Assembly (NCBI GenBank): GCA_017985015.1
Contig: JAGNYI010000015.1
Coordinates: forward strand, 1 to 64,000
Origin: Giesbergeria sp.
Lineage (GTDB): Bacteria > Pseudomonadota > Gammaproteobacteria > Burkholderiales > Burkholderiaceae_C
Reading direction: 5' to 3'
Length of the DNA stretch: 64,000 nucleotides
Made by a program: the position numbers and the translations under genes. Below are positions 51,313 through 60,762 of this stretch, piece by piece (the first letter of the stretch is position 1; every line of letters starts with the position of its first letter). The notes beneath the pieces are model-generated. The model was not told where the DNA came from, did no database searches, and worked only from the letters and a program-made list of their open reading frames with translations.

Positions 51313-53685
51313 GTGTGGGTGGTTGACGCCAACGCGCGCAGCATCGCCTTTGCAAACCTCAGCGCCGCGCGATTGCTGGGCCTGCCGCGCGAAGAACTGT
51401 TGGGTGCTGCCGTAGAGCGCTTTGCAGCAACGCCCCAGGACCAGGCGTTCTGGGCCGATACCCGGCTGGTGGTGGCCGATGGCATCGAATCTCTTTCGGC
51501 CGTGCTGCGAGCAGACGGCGAACTGGTGCCAGTGATGCGACGCGTGACGCCGCTCGCCATGGCGCCGGGTTTGGGCGCCATGCTGGTGACCATGGTCGAC
51601 TGTAGCGAGCACCAGCGAGCAGAGCGTGAACTGGAGCGCTTGCTCGCCGAGTTGCGCGCCACGCTCGATTCTGTGGCCGATGGCATTCTGGTCTGCGGGC
51701 TTGATGACCGGATTCGCGCCTTCAACCAGCGGTTAGTGCACATCTGGAGCATCCCCCAATCGCTGCTGCTCAAACGCGATGACGCGAGTCTGCACGCATT
51801 TCTGGCCGGTCGGGTGCAAGACGCTGGTGCCTACCACGCACAACTTGCGCGAATGCATGACGACCCGCGTACGCCCACGCGCGATGTATTGCAACTGCAA
51901 GGCGGACAGATTGTCGAGCGCCGCAGTGTGCCCCAGCTCAGCCATGGCAGCGTCACCGGGCGGGTGTTTTCGTTTCGCGACATTACCGAAGAGGCGCAGT
52001 CTGAAGCCGCTTTGCGCATGGGAGCCCTTGCCTTTGAGGCCAGTCCTTATGCAATTTTCTTTGCCGACGCCAGGCGGATGCTTACGCAAGTCAACCCGAC
52101 GTTCGAGCGGCTCACCGGGTTGCCTATGACACAACTGCTGGGCCACTGCGTAGAGTCGTTGTTCAGTGCTCCCGGGCCGGATTGGTCAGCGCAAATAGAA
52201 CTTGCCTGGCAGAGCGCCGGTGTCTGGAATGGCGAACTTTCTTTGAAGCGCCATTCGGAAGGGCTGTGTGCCGTGAAACTGGCGTGGGTGGTGCTGCGGG
52301 GCGCCGATGGAGTTTCCGAGCAAAGCATCGGCTTTGTGCGCGATCTTACGCAGCAGCATGCCGCCCGCAAGCGCATTGAGGAGCTTGCGTACCACGATGT
52401 CTTGACCGGTTTGCCCAACCGCCTGCAGTTGTCTCAGCGGGTGGAGTCTGCACTGCGCGCCGCGCGACCCAGTGCGCCGGGTTTTGCTATTCTGAAGCTG
52501 GATCTGGACCGGTTCAAGGTCATCAACGACTCGTTGGGGCACGCCTTTGGCGACCGTGTGCTGCGTCTGGTGGCCGCACGCTTGCAGATCTGTCTGCGAC
52601 AAGTCGACATGCTGTGCCGTCTGGGTGGCGACGAATTCGTGGTGTATCTGCACGCGAGCGATCGCGCCACGGCGGAGCATGTTGCGCGGCGCATGCTGCA
52701 GGAGATGCAACAGCCTTTTGCTCTCGACGGCATCAGCTTTTCCATACAGGTCAGCATGGGCATCGCGCTGTTTCCACAGGATGGCCGGCTGCTCGACGAG
52801 CTCATCAAGCATGCCGATACCGCGATGTACCGGGTCAAAGAACGTGGGCGTGGCAATTTTGGCTTCTACCAGCCCGAGATGAACGCGAATCTGCTCGCAC
52901 GCATGCAACTTGAACATGGGATGCGGCAAGCCTTGGGGCGCAATTGCATGCAGGTGCACTTCCAGCCTCAGATTGATACCGCCTCGGGGGCCATCGTAGG
53001 GGCCGAGGCTTTGCTGCGCTGGACGGACGAAGCGCTTGGCCCGATTTCTCCGGCTACCTTTATTCCGATCGCTGAGGAGACGGGTTACATCATCACTTTG
53101 GGCGCTTGGGTGCTTGAGCAATCGGTGAGGGAAGCCGCGCGCTGGATGCGGGGCGGCCACTCGCTGGTGGTGTCAGTGAATGTCTCGGCGCTTGAATTGC
53201 GCCAGCCCGATTTTGTCGAACGGATTGCCCGTGTGCTCCATGAGGCCCAATTGCCTGCCCGGCTGCTCGAACTGGAGTTGACGGAATCCATGCTGTTGCA
53301 AGACGCCCAAGAGGCCGCGCAGCGATTGCAGGCGCTTGCGGACCTGGGCATCGGGCTGGCGATTGACGATTTTGGCACCGGATATTCGAGCTTGGCTTAC
53401 CTCAAGAATTTGCCGATCCACAAGCTCAAGATCGATCAGTCCTTCGTGCGCGGCCTGCCAGACGACGAAGGGGATCGTGCGATCGTCAGCGCCATCATTC
53501 ATCTGGGTCAGGCACTCAAACTCAATGTGGTGGCCGAAGGGGTGGAAACCGAGGCCCAGCGTGCAAGCTTGCAGACGCTGCAGTGCAGCCACTACCAGGG
53601 GTTTCTCTGCTCCGCTGCCATGGCTCCGTCCGATTTTTCGCATTGGCTTTCCAGGCAGAGACCCTCGGTGCTCGAGGCGGATTGA
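51313..53685 (+). CDS. PAS-GGDEF-EAL c-di-GMP enzyme with a truncated start
   Basis: The frame open from GTG 51313 encodes 790 residues: an N-terminal PAS (VWVVDANARSIAFANLSAAR), a second PAS (LDSVADGILVCGLDDRIRAF), a third PAS (FEASPYAIFFADARRMLTQV), GGDEF with inhibitory-site RQVD before RLGGDEF, and an EAL domain with intact GAEALLRW, ELTESMLL, AIDDFGTGYSSL, KIDQSFVRG and VVAEGVETEA. The natural start appears to be ATG 51256, overlapping the HD-GYP stop. That frame encodes the expected YSAFDDLQEAV segment just upstream but contains TAG at 51280-51282 (codon 9). Initiation at GTG 51313 after AGGAAG would remove the first few PAS residues. Whether the gene is functional is uncertain. Confidence 0.8.
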   Translation: MWVVDANARSIAFANLSAARLLGLPREELLGAAVERFAATPQDQAFWADTRLVVADGIESLSAVLRADGELVPVMRRVTPLAMAPGLGAMLVTMVDCSEHQRAERELERLLAELRATLDSVADGILVCGLDDRIRAFNQRLVHIWSIPQSLLLKRDDASLHAFLAGRVQDAGAYHAQLARMHDDPRTPTRDVLQLQGGQIVERRSVPQLSHGSVTGRVFSFRDITEEAQSEAALRMGALAFEASPYAIFFADARRMLTQVNPTFERLTGLPMTQLLGHCVESLFSAPGPDWSAQIELAWQSAGVWNGELSLKRHSEGLCAVKLAWVVLRGADGVSEQSIGFVRDLTQQHAARKRIEELAYHDVLTGLPNRLQLSQRVESALRAARPSAPGFAILKLDLDRFKVINDSLGHAFGDRVLRLVAARLQICLRQVDMLCRLGGDEFVVYLHASDRATAEHVARRMLQEMQQPFALDGISFSIQVSMGIALFPQDGRLLDELIKHADTAMYRVKERGRGNFGFYQPEMNANLLARMQLEHGMRQALGRNCMQVHFQPQIDTASGAIVGAEALLRWTDEALGPISPATFIPIAEETGYIITLGAWVLEQSVREAARWMRGGHSLVVSVNVSALELRQPDFVERIARVLHEAQLPARLLELELTESMLLQDAQEAAQRLQALADLGIGLAIDDFGTGYSSLAYLKNLPIHKLKIDQSFVRGLPDDEGDRAIVSAIIHLGQALKLNVVAEGVETEAQRASLQTLQCSHYQGFLCSAAMAPSDFSHWLSRQRPSVLEAD

Positions 53686-53799
53686 AACGCGCGGGGCCGC
53701 GCACCCAGTGTTGGAATCGCCGAGGACGCCTACGATATTGGCATCGAACCAGCCGCAGCAAAAGCTGCCGTGCAATCGCTGATCCCCTGTCAGCGATCT

Positions 53800-54080
53800 G
53801 CGTACGGGTTGCCCAGTGCTGTGTGCATGGCTCAGCCCATGCATTTGACCTGCCGTTCGTATTTGGTAACTCTGGCGCTTCGGTTTTTGCCAAAGCGGTG
53901 AATAGCCGGGCCAATGAGCCTGGGCGTCTGGCACTCTCAACCGCAATGATGGGTAACCTGGGAGCGTTTTTGTGCACGGGCAACTCAAACCATGCGGCAC
54001 TGGGCACAAGCTTGGAGCCGGCGCTTCGCATCTGGCTAGTTGATGCGGGTCTTTCTGATTTGCGCATGGGCCAGGAGTAG
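53800..54080 (+). pseudogene. Type-B carboxylesterase relic (C-terminal fragment)
   Basis: The 413-bp gap after the GGDEF-EAL gene has an open frame reading VHGSAHAFDLPFVFGNSG, then RPGRLALSTAMMGNLG-type text (here EPGRLALSTAMMGNLGAF), TGNSNHAALGTSLEPA and a TAG. This matches the conserved end of para-nitrobenzyl-esterase-like carboxylesterases (HG.DLPFVFGN, a helix, F.RTGDPN). The catalytic Ser and Glu regions are missing, there is no start codon or ribosome binding site, and GDPN has decayed to GNSN. I read it as the stump of a deleted esterase gene. Bases 53686-53800 show nothing recognisable. Confidence 0.45.
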
Positions 54081-54098
54081 GCCGGTGCCGCAGGGTCC

Positions 54099-54785
54099 TC
54101 AGTCGCCGGCCGTGGCAGCAAGATGCGCCGCCAGCGCGTCGTCGTCCACGATGGCCACTCGCCCGAAGTCCAAGGACACGATGCCCGAAGCTTCCAGCGC
54201 GCGGAGTACGCGGTTGACGGTCTGGCGCGACAAGCCACACAGCTGGCCGATTTCTTCCTGGGTGAGGTTGAGCCTGCGCGTGCTGCGCCAGAATAGACGG
54301 CTGAGGTACAGCGCCACGCGGTGTTCTGTCGAGCGCATGCGTCCGGCTTCAATGATGGCCATGGCCTGGCCCAGCCGCATGTTCATGTGCAGCACCAGGA
54401 ACTGGTTGAATGCCAGGCTGGTCTCGCGCAGGGCGGCGAACAGGGGAAGCGGCAGGCACAGCATGTACGTAGGGCGCAGGGCCACCACGTCATACCTGCG
54501 CGGCTCAGGCTTCATGGCAGAGCCTTCACCGAACCAGTCGCCGTCGGATACACCGATGAAGGCCGATGCGCGTCCCCTGGATGCAGGGCTTCGCAGCATG
54601 ACCAGCCCCGACAACACGGCGTGCCAGCCCTCTACGGCGGACCCTGTACGCAGCATGACGTCACCCTTGGCGCCTTCGGTGGAATACACGCCGTGGCGCA
54701 GCCTCTCCTGCAGATCGGTCGGCAAGGAGGCAAACCAGGGCTGGCAGGCAATGAAACGTTCCGCAGAAGGGGTGGCGCAAAACAT
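54099..54785 (-). CDS. Crp/Fnr-family transcriptional regulator
   Basis: A 228-residue regulator with a cyclic-nucleotide-binding-type barrel (GDVMLRTGSAVEGWHAVLSG, DGDWFGEGSAM), a dimerisation helix and a helix-turn-helix (LNLTQEEIGQLCGLSRQTVN RVLRALEASG). It lacks FNR-type cysteine clusters and the cAMP-binding arginine pattern is not clear, so its ligand is unknown. ATG at 54785 gives a normal family length (MFCATPSAERF); the frame is open for 44 further codons. It is divergent from a decayed substrate-binding-protein gene and the acyl-CoA ligase gene, whose expression it may once have controlled. Confidence 0.8.
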   Translation of the reverse strand: MFCATPSAERFIACQPWFASLPTDLQERLRHGVYSTEGAKGDVMLRTGSAVEGWHAVLSGLVMLRSPASRGRASAFIGVSDGDWFGEGSAMKPEPRRYDVVALRPTYMLCLPLPLFAALRETSLAFNQFLVLHMNMRLGQAMAIIEAGRMRSTEHRVALYLSRLFWRSTRRLNLTQEEIGQLCGLSRQTVNRVLRALEASGIVSLDFGRVAIVDDDALAAHLAATAGD

Positions 54786-54944
54786 GGATGAATTGTCACG
54801 CCATGCCTGCGCGCCAGTGCGGGAAAACCCGCTGTAAATGTCAGGCAGGCGACAGGTGTTGGATTTCCACGCCCAGCAGAGCACACTGCGCTGCCCTTTG
54901 CATGGGGCGTGAGGCAAAAGTGGCCCAATGAAACGGAGACAGAG

Positions 54945-55367
54945 ATGCTGAAAAAGAGGCGTGTGCCGAGAGTGCTGCTTTCACTGGCATTGCTGGCGCC
55001 CTGGGGGGCGCTGCGCGCGGTTCCGGGTGTGACCGACACCGAGATCGTCATTGGCCAGTCGCTTGGACTGACCGGCACGGCCAATGTGGGGGCGGTGCTG
55101 CCCTTGCTGGCCAAGGAGGACCCGCCAGTTCCCTTGATCTCGCCGTTTACGGGAGCCAACCTCCTGCGTGATCCGCCCATCAACCATGTCTTCAATGTCC
55201 GCGCCAGCTACGGTGATGAGGTGGAAAAGCTGGTGCAACACCTCACCACTTTGGGTGTGCAGCGCAACTCTGTGCTGTGGATGAGCAACGGGTTCGGCAA
55301 AGACCGCCAGGGTTCACGTTTCGTGGATTTGACCATCATCGGTGCGGGCGGCAAGTTCACCCGTTAG
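54945..55367 (+). pseudogene. Deleted periplasmic substrate-binding protein gene (Liv-type)
   Basis: The 140-codon frame has three recognisable pieces of a roughly 370-400-residue binding protein joined in frame. A signal peptide and first strand (VLLSLALLAPWGALRA, DTEIVIGQSLGLTG) come first, then a middle segment (PLLAKEDPPVPLISPFTGAN LL, HVFNVRASYGDEVEKLVQHL). The extreme C-terminus is GSRFVDLTIIGAGGKFTR. The ligand-binding sequence between the first two, and about 200 residues before the last, are missing. A GGAGA ribosome binding site and ATG remain, so a short secreted fragment could still be made. It lies 43 bp before the acyl-CoA ligase gene. Confidence 0.65.
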
Positions 55368-55410
55368 GATGGTTTTGTTTTTTTTGATCCGAATAGCTAA
55401 AGGAGCACAT

Positions 55411-57048
55411 ATGCTGGGTTTGATGCAGAGTCAGCCACTCTTGATTTCCTCGCTGATTGAGTTTGCCGAACGGCACCACGGCGACGGCGAAATCGTCTCG
55501 CGCCGAGTCGAGGGGGACATCCATCGCTACACCTACCGCGACCTGGCTTCGCGATCTCGCCAGCTTGCGAATGCGCTGGACAAAGAAGGCCTCGCGTTCA
55601 GCGACCGCGTCGCCACGCTGGCCTGGAACGGCTACCGCCACATGGAGATGTACTTTGGTGTGAGCGGCTCGGGGCGGGTGGTGCACACGGTCAACCCGCG
55701 GCTGCACCCCGAACAGATTGCCTGGATCATGAACCATGCGGAGGACCAGATCCTTTGCTTTGATCTGACTTTCCTGCCGCTGGTGCAGGCGGTGCACGCC
55801 AAATGCCCCAAGGTAAAAAAGTGGGTCGCTCTATGTGACGCCGACCGCCTGCCGCAGGACAGCGGCGTTCCAGGCCTGGTGAGCTATGAGACCTGGATTG
55901 GCGCGCAATCCGTCGATTACGCTTGGCCGCAGTTCGATGAGAACACCGCGTCCAGCATGTGCTACACCAGCGGTACCACCGGTCACCCCAAGGCTGCTCT
56001 GTACAGCCACCGCTCAACCGTGCTGCACGCCTACGCTGCAGCCTTGCCGGATGTGATGTGTCTGTCTGCCCGTGATGCGGTACTGCCCGTGGTGCCCATG
56101 TTCCACGTCAATGCCTGGGGCATTCCGTATTCGGCAGCGTTGACGGGCTGCAAGGTAGTGTTTCCTGGCCCAGCACTCGATGGCAAATCGATCTATGAAT
56201 TGATCGAAGCCGAGAAGGTGACGTATGCCGCTGGAGTTCCCACCGTTTGGCAGATGCTGCTGGGCCATCTGCGCCCGGCGGGCCTGAAGTTCAGCACGCT
56301 CAAGCGCACGGTGATTGGTGGCTCGGCCTGCCCGCCGGCGATGATCACCGCGTTCCAGGAGGAATACGGTGTCGAGGTGCTGCACGCCTGGGGCATGACC
56401 GAGATGAGCCCGCTGGGCACGCTGTGCACGCTCAAGAACAAGCAGCTGGAATTGTCCAAAGCCGAGCAAATGAAAATCCTGCAAAAGCAGGGCCGGGCCA
56501 TTTATGGCGTGGACATGAAGATCATCGACGGCGACGGCAAGGAGCTGCCCTGGGACGGCAAGACCTACGGTGACCTGCTGGTGCGCGGGCCCTGGATCAT
56601 CGAAAGCTATTACAAGGGCGAGAACCCGCTGATCCAGGACGCGCAGGGCCGCGGCTGGTTCCCCACGGGCGACGTGGCCACCATTGACGCCGATGGCTTC
56701 ATGCAGATCACCGACCGCAGCAAGGACGTGATCAAGTCGGGCGGCGAGTGGATCAGTTCCATCGATATCGAGAACATCGCGATGGCGCATCCGGCGGTGG
56801 CCATGGCCGCGTGCGTCGGCATGCCGCATCCCAAATGGGACGAACGCCCCATCGTCGCGATCATGCTCAAACCCGGCGTCGAGCTCACGCGAGAAGAGTT
56901 GCTCGCGTTTTATGAGGGCAAGACGGCCAAATGGCAGATCCCGGACGACGTGGTATTTGTGGACGCGATTCCGCTGGGCGCCACGGGCAAGATGCTCAAG
57001 ACCCGTCTGCGTGAACAGCTCAAGGATTACCGGCTTCCGGGCCTTTAA
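55411..57048 (+). CDS. AMP-forming acyl-CoA ligase
   Basis: A 545-residue adenylate-forming enzyme that activates a carboxylic acid to its CoA thioester with ATP. It shows the P-loop-like [20 protein letters not shown], the A4/A5 region ([15 protein letters not shown]), [33 protein letters not shown] and the catalytic lysine in [13 protein letters not shown]. Overall it resembles the medium/long-chain fatty-acid and 3-methylmercaptopropionate ligase group; the substrate cannot be fixed. ATG at 55411 follows AAAGGAG at seven bases. It precedes livK by 117 bp, and with the Liv importer and FadB-like enzyme it suggests uptake, activation and beta-oxidation of an organic acid. Confidence 0.88.
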   Translation: MLGLMQSQPLLISSLIEFAERHHGDGEIVSRRVEGDIHRYTYRDLASRSRQLANALDKEGLAFSDRVATLAWNGYRHMEMYFGVSGSGRVVHTVNPRLHPEQIAWIMNHAEDQILCFDLTFLPLVQAVHAKCPKVKKWVALCDADRLPQDSGVPGLVSYETWIGAQSVDYAWPQFDENTASSMCYTSGTTGHPKAALYSHRSTVLHAYAAALPDVMCLSARDAVLPVVPMFHVNAWGIPYSAALTGCKVVFPGPALDGKSIYELIEAEKVTYAAGVPTVWQMLLGHLRPAGLKFSTLKRTVIGGSACPPAMITAFQEEYGVEVLHAWGMTEMSPLGTLCTLKNKQLELSKAEQMKILQKQGRAIYGVDMKIIDGDGKELPWDGKTYGDLLVRGPWIIESYYKGENPLIQDAQGRGWFPTGDVATIDADGFMQITDRSKDVIKSGGEWISSIDIENIAMAHPAVAMAACVGMPHPKWDERPIVAIMLKPGVELTREELLAFYEGKTAKWQIPDDVVFVDAIPLGATGKMLKTRLREQLKDYRLPGL

Positions 57049-57165
57049 AGCGTCACAGGGTGCTGGGCAAAGTCGCACGGGCGATAGCGGCTAGGGGCAA
57101 TCCCTGACCGACTTTGCAGCACCAGCGGTTAGGCTGGACCAAGATATTTCAACAGGAGACAACCG

Positions 57166-58401
57166 ATGAATTTTGCAATCAAAACAGTAGCTGCATCCGT
57201 CCTGCTGGCAAGCGCTGGCGGCGCATTTTCCCAAAGCGGCGAAACCGTGAAGATCGCGTGGCTGGACCCGCTTTCCGGTTTGATGGCAGCCGTTGGAACC
57301 AATCAGCTCAAGAGCTGGCAGTTCATGGCGGAGGAGTTCAACAAAAAGAACGCTGCCGGCGTGAAATATGAAATCATCGGCATCGACAACAAGCTCAGCC
57401 CCCAGGAAACCACCAGCGCGCTGCGCTCGGCCATGGACCAGGGTGCACGTTACGTGGTGCAGGGCAACGGCTCAGGCCCCGCACTGGCCATCATGGATGC
57501 GCTGGAAAAGCACAATGCCCGCAATCCCGGCAAAGAGGTGCTGTTTCTGAACTATGCCGCCGTGGACCCTGACCTGACCAACAGCAAGTGCAGCTACTGG
57601 CATTTCCGACTGGACGCCGATACCTCCATGAAGATGGAGGCGCTGACGACCTACATGAAAGACCAGAAAGAGATCAAGAAGGTCTATCTGATCAACCAGA
57701 ACTACTCGCACGGCCATCAGGTCTCGAAGTACGCCAAGGAGATGCTCAAGCGCAAGCGTCCCGACGTGGAAATTGTCGGCGACGACCTGTCTCCGCTCGC
57801 CCAGGTGCGCGACTTCTCGCCCTATATCGCCAAGATCAAGCAGTCTGGCGCCGACACCGTGATCACCGGCAACTGGGGCTCTGACCTGGCGCTGCTGATC
57901 AAGGCGGCCAACGACGCGGGCCTGAACAACGTCAATTTCTACACCTACTACGGCGCGGTCACCGGAAGCCCGACGGCTATGGGTGCAGGTGCAGCCGGCC
58001 GGGTCTACATGGTGGCCTATGCGCACGCCAACCTGCCGGGGGAAATCAACCGAATTGTGGTGGACTACAAGAAGAAGTTCAACGACGACATGTACACGGA
58101 CGCCATCTACAACGGTTTTGCCATGCTCTCCGATGCGTTCGTAAAGGCCAAGTCCACGGATCCTGTAAAGGTGGCCAAGGTGATGGAGGGCATGAAGTTC
58201 AAGGGCTTCAATGGAGAAGTCGAGATGCGCAAAACCGACCACCAGTTGCAGCAAGGCCTGTTCATCACCAAATGGGAAAAAGCCGGTGGCAAATACCCCA
58301 TTGACGCGGAAAACACTGGTTACACCTTTGTACCCGTCAAGTATTACGAACCCTATGTGGCCAGCACGCCGACGTCGTGCGACATGAAGCGTCCTTCCTA
58401 A
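57166..58401 (+). CDS. Branched-chain amino acid-type ABC transporter substrate-binding protein
   Basis: Periplasmic binding protein of 411 residues with a Sec signal (MNFAIKTVAASVLLASAGGA FS). It has the type I Liv fold: VKIAWLDPLSGLMAAVGTNQ, YEIIGIDNKLSPQETTSAL, KKVYLINQNYSHGHQVSKY, VRDFSPYIAKIKQSGADTVI TGN, and a C-terminal YEPYVASTPTSC. The ligand may be a branched-chain amino acid or an aromatic/aliphatic acid; the adjacent acyl-CoA ligase favours an acid. An AGGAGA site precedes the ATG. A strong terminator directly after it would make this gene more highly expressed than the permease and ATPase genes. Confidence 0.9.
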   Translation: MNFAIKTVAASVLLASAGGAFSQSGETVKIAWLDPLSGLMAAVGTNQLKSWQFMAEEFNKKNAAGVKYEIIGIDNKLSPQETTSALRSAMDQGARYVVQGNGSGPALAIMDALEKHNARNPGKEVLFLNYAAVDPDLTNSKCSYWHFRLDADTSMKMEALTTYMKDQKEIKKVYLINQNYSHGHQVSKYAKEMLKRKRPDVEIVGDDLSPLAQVRDFSPYIAKIKQSGADTVITGNWGSDLALLIKAANDAGLNNVNFYTYYGAVTGSPTAMGAGAAGRVYMVAYAHANLPGEINRIVVDYKKKFNDDMYTDAIYNGFAMLSDAFVKAKSTDPVKVAKVMEGMKFKGFNGEVEMRKTDHQLQQGLFITKWEKAGGKYPIDAENTGYTFVPVKYYEPYVASTPTSCDMKRPS

Positions 58402-58420
58402 GAGGGTTTCCGCAGGTCTA

Positions 58421-58449
58421 GAGGCCCGATCTCTCGGGCCTCTTTTTTT
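58421..58449 (+). terminator. Intrinsic terminator between livK- and livH-type genes
   Basis: Perfect stem GAGGCCCG/CGGGCCTC, six-base loop and T7, 19 bases after the binding-protein stop and 20 before the permease ATG. It probably gives partial termination within the importer operon. Confidence 0.88.
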
Positions 58450-58469
58450 GATCCGATCCATACACTTCC

Positions 58470-59423
58470 ATGAACGCCGAGTTTTTTACGATCTCCCTGC
58501 TCAATGGGGTGAGCTATGGCCTGCTGCTGTTCATGCTCAGCTCGGGCCTGACGCTGATCTTCAGCATGATGGGTGTGCTCAATTTTGCGCATACCAGCTT
58601 TTACATGTTGGGGGCTTATTTCGCCTACACGCTCTCGGGCCTGGTGGGGTTTTGGCCGGCGTTGGTGCTTGCTCCGCTCGCCATTGGCGCTTTGGGGGCA
58701 CTGTTTGAACGCTACAGCCTGCGGCGCGTCCACAAATTCGGTCACGTGCCGGAGCTGTTGGTGACCTTCGGGCTGTCGTATCTGATTCTTGAGCTCGTCC
58801 AACTGGTGTGGGGCCGCTCCACCGTGCCTTATGGCTTGCCCACGCAGCTGCAAGGCCCGTTGTTCACTATTTTTGGCACGCAGTTTCCCAAATCGCGCTC
58901 TTTCATCATGCTGGTCGCATTGCTGATGCTGATCTCCGTATGGCTGCTGCTGACCCGTACGCGCATTGGTCTGGTGATTCAGGCCGCGCTCAAACACCCC
59001 GAAATGGTGCAGGCGCTGGGTCACAACGTCCCGCGTGTCTTCATGCTGGTGTTTGGCGGGGGGTGCGCGCTGGCCGGACTGGCTGGGGTGATCGGCGGCA
59101 ACACCTACATCACCGAGCCCGCCATGGCCGGGTCGGTGGGTTCCATTATTTTTGTGGTCGTGGTGGTGGGCGGCATGGGTTCGCTCGCAGGGGCGTTTCT
59201 GGCGTCGCTCATCATCGGCTTGGTCCAGACCTTTGCCGTCGCCATCGACTACTCGCTGGCTACCGCGCTGCAAGGCATGGGCATTGGGGTGTCGCCGGAG
59301 ACATTTGGCTGGCCGGTGCTCAAGTTGACGCTGTCGCAGGTGGCACCGATTCTTCCCTATCTTTTCCTGGTGCTGATTTTGATCTTCCGCCCCAGAGGCC
59401 TGCTTGGCACGCGTGAGGATTGA
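58470..59423 (+). CDS. Branched-chain amino acid-type ABC permease, LivH family
   Basis: Inner-membrane permease of 317 residues with about eight helices. It begins MNAEFFTISLLNGVSYGLLL and has GLTLIFSMMGVLNFAHTSFY (LivH signature), GALFERYSLRRVHKFG and GALAGLAGVIGG-like GCALAGLAGVIGG, then IIFVVVVVGGMGSLAGAFLA and a C-terminal YLFLVLILIFRPRGLLGTRE. It pairs with the LivM-type permease four bases downstream. No strong ribosome binding site; the short T-rich leader after the terminator may limit expression. Confidence 0.93.
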   Translation: MNAEFFTISLLNGVSYGLLLFMLSSGLTLIFSMMGVLNFAHTSFYMLGAYFAYTLSGLVGFWPALVLAPLAIGALGALFERYSLRRVHKFGHVPELLVTFGLSYLILELVQLVWGRSTVPYGLPTQLQGPLFTIFGTQFPKSRSFIMLVALLMLISVWLLLTRTRIGLVIQAALKHPEMVQALGHNVPRVFMLVFGGGCALAGLAGVIGGNTYITEPAMAGSVGSIIFVVVVVGGMGSLAGAFLASLIIGLVQTFAVAIDYSLATALQGMGIGVSPETFGWPVLKLTLSQVAPILPYLFLVLILIFRPRGLLGTRED

Positions 59424-59427
59424 CGCC

Positions 59428-60759
59428 ATGACCATGTCCACCACCTCGCCCGAACGCGCTGCTGGCCCCACTGCGTACTACCGATTTCGCCCACTCAACA
59501 TCGGTCGCTACCTGATCTGGTCGCTGTTCGCCATTGCCCTGATCGTGCTGCCCATGCTGTTTACCAGCAGCCTGGCGGTGACCATGCTGTCGCAGATGGG
59601 GTACGCCATCATCATCTGCCTGAGCTACAACATCTTGTTGGGGCAGGGCGGCATGCTGAGCTTTGGCCACGCGGTGTATACCGGTCTGGGCTCGTTCATC
59701 GCGATCCATGCCATGAACCTTGCGGCGGCTGGCAAGTTGCCCATTCCGCTTGTGCTCATCCCATTGGTGGGCGGGCTTGCGGGCATGTTTTTCGCCATTT
59801 TGCTGGGCTTCGTCACCACCAAAAAATCGGGGACCACCTTTGCCATGATCACGCTGGGCATCGGCGAACTGGTGGCGTCTATGGCCTTGATGTTCCCCGA
59901 GTTCTTTGGTGGTGAGGGCGGTGTAACCACCAATCGCGTCTATGGGCAGTCAATTTTCGGCATGACCTTCGGTCCGGCCATTCAGGTGTACTACCTGATT
60001 GCGGCCTACTGCTTTGTCTGCACCGCCGCCATGTTTGCGTTTACCGCGACGCCGCTCGGGCGCATTTTGAATGCCGTGCGTGACAACCCGGAACGGGTGG
60101 AGTTCATTGGATACAACACACAGCGCGTGCGCTACTTTGCTTTCATCATTGCCGGCTTCTTTGCCGGCATTGGCGGCGGCCTGGCAGCCATCAACTTTGA
60201 AATCGTCACCGGCGCCGACAGCGTCAACATGGTGCGCTCAGGCGGTTACCTGCTCTTCACCTTCCTCGGCGGTGCCACCTTCTTCTTCGGCCCCATCATT
60301 GGCGGCGTGCTGCTGGTGCTCGCGTCGGTGCTGCTGTCCGAGTTGTCCAAAGCGTGGCTGCTCTACTTGGGCCTGGTGTTTCTGTTCATGGTGATGTTCG
60401 CCCCGGGCGGGGTTGCCAGCCTGGTCATGATGAACCTGCGGGTCGCCAAATTCGGCAAATTGCGTCCGCTGTTGCCGGCGTACCTGGCGCTGGTCGGTAC
60501 AGCCCTGGTGGCGCTGTTCGGCGCTGCGGCCATGGTGGAGATGCTCTATCACCTGCAGCTCAACGCCGCGCTGGGGCCAGAAATGGAATTTTTGGGCGCA
60601 ACTGTCAACGCAGCCAAGCTCAGCAGCTGGTTTGGAGCTGGCTTTGTGCTGGTGACGGGGTTGGCATTGTTTGAACTCTGTCGGCGCCAGTTCATACAGC
60701 AGTGGGGGCTGGTGCAGGAAGAGATCGAGCACGAAATCAAACGTGGGGAGGCTTTGTAA
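59428..60759 (+). CDS. Branched-chain amino acid-type ABC permease, LivM family (long)
   Basis: Second permease, 443 residues, longer than typical LivM because a C-terminal segment with one or two extra helices (AYLALVGTALVALFGAAAMV, FGAGFVLVTGLALFELC) and a charged tail is added. The core shows ICLSYNILLGQGGMLSFGHA, GTTFAMITLGIGELVASMAL, GRILNAVRDNPERVEFIGY and FLGGATFFFGPIIGGVLLV. ATG at 59428 follows GAGGA at nine bases; ATG 59434 is an alternative. It is flanked without gaps by the LivH- and LivG-type genes. Confidence 0.9.
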   Translation: MTMSTTSPERAAGPTAYYRFRPLNIGRYLIWSLFAIALIVLPMLFTSSLAVTMLSQMGYAIIICLSYNILLGQGGMLSFGHAVYTGLGSFIAIHAMNLAAAGKLPIPLVLIPLVGGLAGMFFAILLGFVTTKKSGTTFAMITLGIGELVASMALMFPEFFGGEGGVTTNRVYGQSIFGMTFGPAIQVYYLIAAYCFVCTAAMFAFTATPLGRILNAVRDNPERVEFIGYNTQRVRYFAFIIAGFFAGIGGGLAAINFEIVTGADSVNMVRSGGYLLFTFLGGATFFFGPIIGGVLLVLASVLLSELSKAWLLYLGLVFLFMVMFAPGGVASLVMMNLRVAKFGKLRPLLPAYLALVGTALVALFGAAAMVEMLYHLQLNAALGPEMEFLGATVNAAKLSSWFGAGFVLVTGLALFELCRRQFIQQWGLVQEEIEHEIKRGEAL

Positions 60760-60762
60760 GCC

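Noticed and set aside
53522..54352. Minus-strand open frame extending past the Crp/Fnr gene through the 53.7-54.1 kb gap
   Set aside because: Basic, low-complexity translation out of frame with the regulator; the plus-strand esterase-like text explains the gap better.
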